Shown: positions 39,255 to 41,011 of the stretch, piece by piece
Layout of the letters: each line of letters opens with the position of its first letter
Position numbering within the stretch: the stretch's first letter is position 1
NCBI GenBank assembly: GCA_021325015.1
Contig: JAJPHY010000141.1
Span: 1-41,011 of the forward strand
DNA length: 41,011 nt
Source of the DNA: Actinomycetota bacterium
GTDB taxonomy: Bacteria > Actinomycetota > UBA4738 > HRBIN12
Direction of reading: 5' to 3'
Position numbers and translations under genes: made by a program
The notes under the pieces: model-generated
What the model saw: the letters and a program-made list of their open reading frames with translations, nothing else
Database searches by the model: none
Told to the model about the DNA's origin: nothing

Positions 39255-41011
39255 ATGGTGAGGATCAGAGGAATCTCCAAGCTCCTCGTCCCGGTAGCCG
39301 TCTTGGCGATCGTCGCGACCGCCTGCGGCGGGGGCGGCGGGGGCGGTGGCGCCACCCAGTCGCCTTCGGCCTCCGGCGGCGTCACCAAGGGCGGAACGTA
39401 CCGGACCTCTGCCGAGGACTTCGGCTTCACCGACGCGTTCGACCCGACCGGCGAGTACCTGGGCTCGGCGTTCGGCCTGTATTCCGACCTGCTGCTCCGG
39501 AACCTCGTCACCTACAAGCACATCGCCGGGGTTCCGGGGGACCAGATCGTGCCGGACATCGCCTCCAGCTGGGAGACGTCTGCGGACGGTCTGACGTGGA
39601 CCTTCCACCTGAAGTCGGGCGTCAAGTGGGGGCCGCCGCTGAACCGGGACGTCACCTCGAAGGACGTCGAGTACGCGTTCGAGCGGATCAACCTGAAGTC
39701 GCTCGCCGCGCAGTACGGCTTCTACTACGACGGCGTGATCAAGGGCATGACGGGCTCGGAGAAGAGCCTGCACCCGGTGTCCGGCATCGAGACCCCGAAC
39801 GACACGACCATCATCTTCCACCTCACCGCCCCGACCGGCGACCTCCTGTACCGGCTGGCGATGCCGGCGGCCGCCCCGGTCCCACCCGAGGTGGCCGGGT
39901 GCTTCACGAAGGCCGGTGAGTACGGACGGTACGTGATGTCCTCGGGCCCGTACATGATCAAGGGCGAGGACGCGCTGGACATCTCGTCCTGCAGCGCCCT
40001 CAAGCCGATCTCGGGGTTCGACCCGACGAAGTTCATCGTCTTCGTCCGGAACCCGAACTACGACCCGAGCACCGACGATCCCGCGGTGCGGGAGAACAAC
40101 GTCGACGGTGTGGTGATCACGATCGACACCAACACCGACGACATCTACCAGAAGATCCAGGCCGGCGAGCTGGACGGGAACGGGTACCCGGCGGGCGAGC
40201 CCCCGGCACCGATCCTGCGCCAGTACCTGACCGATCCCAGCCTGAAGCCGCTGCTGCACGTCGACTCGGGCGACCGGACCTGGTACATCTGGATGAACCT
40301 GCTGGTCCCGCCGTTCGACGACATCCACGTCCGCAAGGCCGTGAACTACGTAATGGACAAGGCGGCGCTGCAAAAGGCCTGGGGCGGGCCGACCCACGGA
40401 CAGATCGCCACGTCGATCGAACCGCCGACGGTCCTGGCCACGACCGCCGACTACGACCCGTACCCCTCGCCGAACCACGAGGGCGACGTCCAGGCGGCCA
40501 TGGACGAGATGAAGCAGTCCAAGTACGACACCAACGGCGACGGCAAGTGCGACGCGAGCGTGTGCAACAACGTGCTCATGATCAACCGGAACTACGCGCC
40601 GTGGACCGACATGGGCCCGGTCATCCAGAACAGCCTGGCCCAGATCGGGATCAACGTGAAGATCCGCGAGCTCGACTCGAGCACGGCGTACACGACCGAC
40701 CAGACCGTGAAGAACCTGGTCCCGATCGCGGCCAACGCCGGCTGGGGCAAGGACTACGCCGACCCGTCGACGTTCGGTGTGCTGTTCATCAGCAGCGGCA
40801 TCTCGTGCACCGGGCAGATCAACTACTCCGAGGTCGGGATGACCGAGGCTCAGGCCAAGGAGTGCGGTGTCCTCGACGCCTGGAACGCCGTCACCGACAA
40901 CGGGAAGAACCCGCTCCCGAGCGTCGACGACAAGTTCAACCAGTGCTCGGCGCTGCAGGGCGAGGACCGCACGAACTGCTGGACCGAGTTCGACAAGAAC
41001 CTGATGGAGAA
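39255..41011 (+). CDS. peptide ABC transporter substrate-binding lipoprotein (SBP family 5), copy 2 (3' truncated)
   Basis: The frame runs open to the window end (585 codons seen). The signal peptide ends in lipobox VATAC, followed by a Gly run. Features: KGGTYRTSAEDFG, PDIASSWETSADGLTWTFHLK, DIHVRKAVNYVMDKAAL, and the calcium-loop-like DTNGDGKCDASVC at residue 425. It is a clear paralog of the binding protein at 35057. ATG at 39255 is preceded by AGAGAGGGGGG; a GTG three bases later is an alternative start. The next genes, possibly DppD/DppF ATPases, lie outside the window. Confidence 0.9.
   Translation, partial: MVRIRGISKLLVPVAVLAIVATACGGGGGGGGATQSPSASGGVTKGGTYRTSAEDFGFTDAFDPTGEYLGSAFGLYSDLLLRNLVTYKHIAGVPGDQIVPDIASSWETSADGLTWTFHLKSGVKWGPPLNRDVTSKDVEYAFERINLKSLAAQYGFYYDGVIKGMTGSEKSLHPVSGIETPNDTTIIFHLTAPTGDLLYRLAMPAAAPVPPEVAGCFTKAGEYGRYVMSSGPYMIKGEDALDISSCSALKPISGFDPTKFIVFVRNPNYDPSTDDPAVRENNVDGVVITIDTNTDDIYQKIQAGELDGNGYPAGEPPAPILRQYLTDPSLKPLLHVDSGDRTWYIWMNLLVPPFDDIHVRKAVNYVMDKAALQKAWGGPTHGQIATSIEPPTVLATTADYDPYPSPNHEGDVQAAMDEMKQSKYDTNGDGKCDASVCNNVLMINRNYAPWTDMGPVIQNSLAQIGINVKIRELDSSTAYTTDQTVKNLVPIAANAGWGKDYADPSTFGVLFISSGISCTGQINYSEVGMTEAQAKECGVLDAWNAVTDNGKNPLPSVDDKFNQCSALQGEDRTNCWTEFDKNLME

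Noticed and set aside
39199-39261. 20-codon open frame overlapping the start of the second binding protein, possible leader peptide
   Set aside because: The nearest AGGAGG lies about 14 nt from its ATG, too far, and the composition is unremarkable; the same purines serve the binding-protein start.

Overview
The window reads as chromosomal DNA of a high-GC (roughly 70% by eye), actinobacteria-like bacterium, probably an uncultured Actinomycetota lineage (inference). The evidence is the gene order (rpsA-coaE ... uvrB ... uvrA ... uvrC-rapZ-gap-pgk-tpi), heavy use of GTG starts with 4-base GTGA stop/start overlaps, -10 boxes placed so that transcripts would be leaderless, a PafBC-type DNA-damage promoter in front of uvrB, and a small conserved protein (20086-20415) of a kind I associate with actinobacteria. 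No tRNA, rRNA, CRISPR array, insertion sequence or phage gene was seen, and no stretch over 300 bases lacks a gene.

Layout. 1-3345: housekeeping run (3' end of rpsA, coaE, HAD hydrolase, DUF2203 protein, 2-hydroxyacid dehydrogenase). 3362-5043: two-gene ABC-2 exporter. 5151-7753: polar amino acid ABC importer (lipoprotein, permease, ATPase). 7975-15722: the most distinctive part, a six-gene operon for a Tat-exported, molybdenum-containing, type II DMSO-reductase-family enzyme that resembles nitrite oxidoreductase/nitrate reductase of the Nitrospira kind: alpha catalytic subunit, an unrecognised 91-aa protein, beta iron-sulfur subunit, TorD/NarJ-like chaperone, heme-b gamma subunit, and an unrecognised membrane protein with about ten transmembrane segments. 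15732-21585: uvrB, an amidohydrolase, then three minus-strand genes (PLP enzyme, small conserved protein, ferritin-like/VIT1 membrane protein). 21646-28514: uvrA, a lipoprotein with two tandem type-1 copper domains, uvrC. 28514-33845: rapZ and a glycolytic operon gap-pgk-tpiA-apgM, lacking the yvcK-whiA pair usually found between rapZ and gap. 33952-41011: a family-5 (Dpp/Opp-like) peptide transport region in the order permease C, binding protein, permease B, permease C, binding protein (cut by the window end), with no ATPase gene in view.

How the parts work together. The molybdoenzyme operon is self-contained for structural subunits and chaperone: alpha carries the Tat signal and would carry beta out with it, gamma has its own signal peptide and a C-terminal anchor, so the active site would face outside the cytoplasm. 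The electron acceptor or donor is not encoded next to it. The unassigned ten-TM protein and the nearby tandem cupredoxin lipoprotein are candidates for electron transfer, but that is inference. Substrate (nitrite/nitrate, chlorate, selenate or another) cannot be settled from the sequence alone. Repair genes uvrA, uvrB and uvrC share an identical spacing of -10 box to GTG start, which suggests leaderless transcription of all three.
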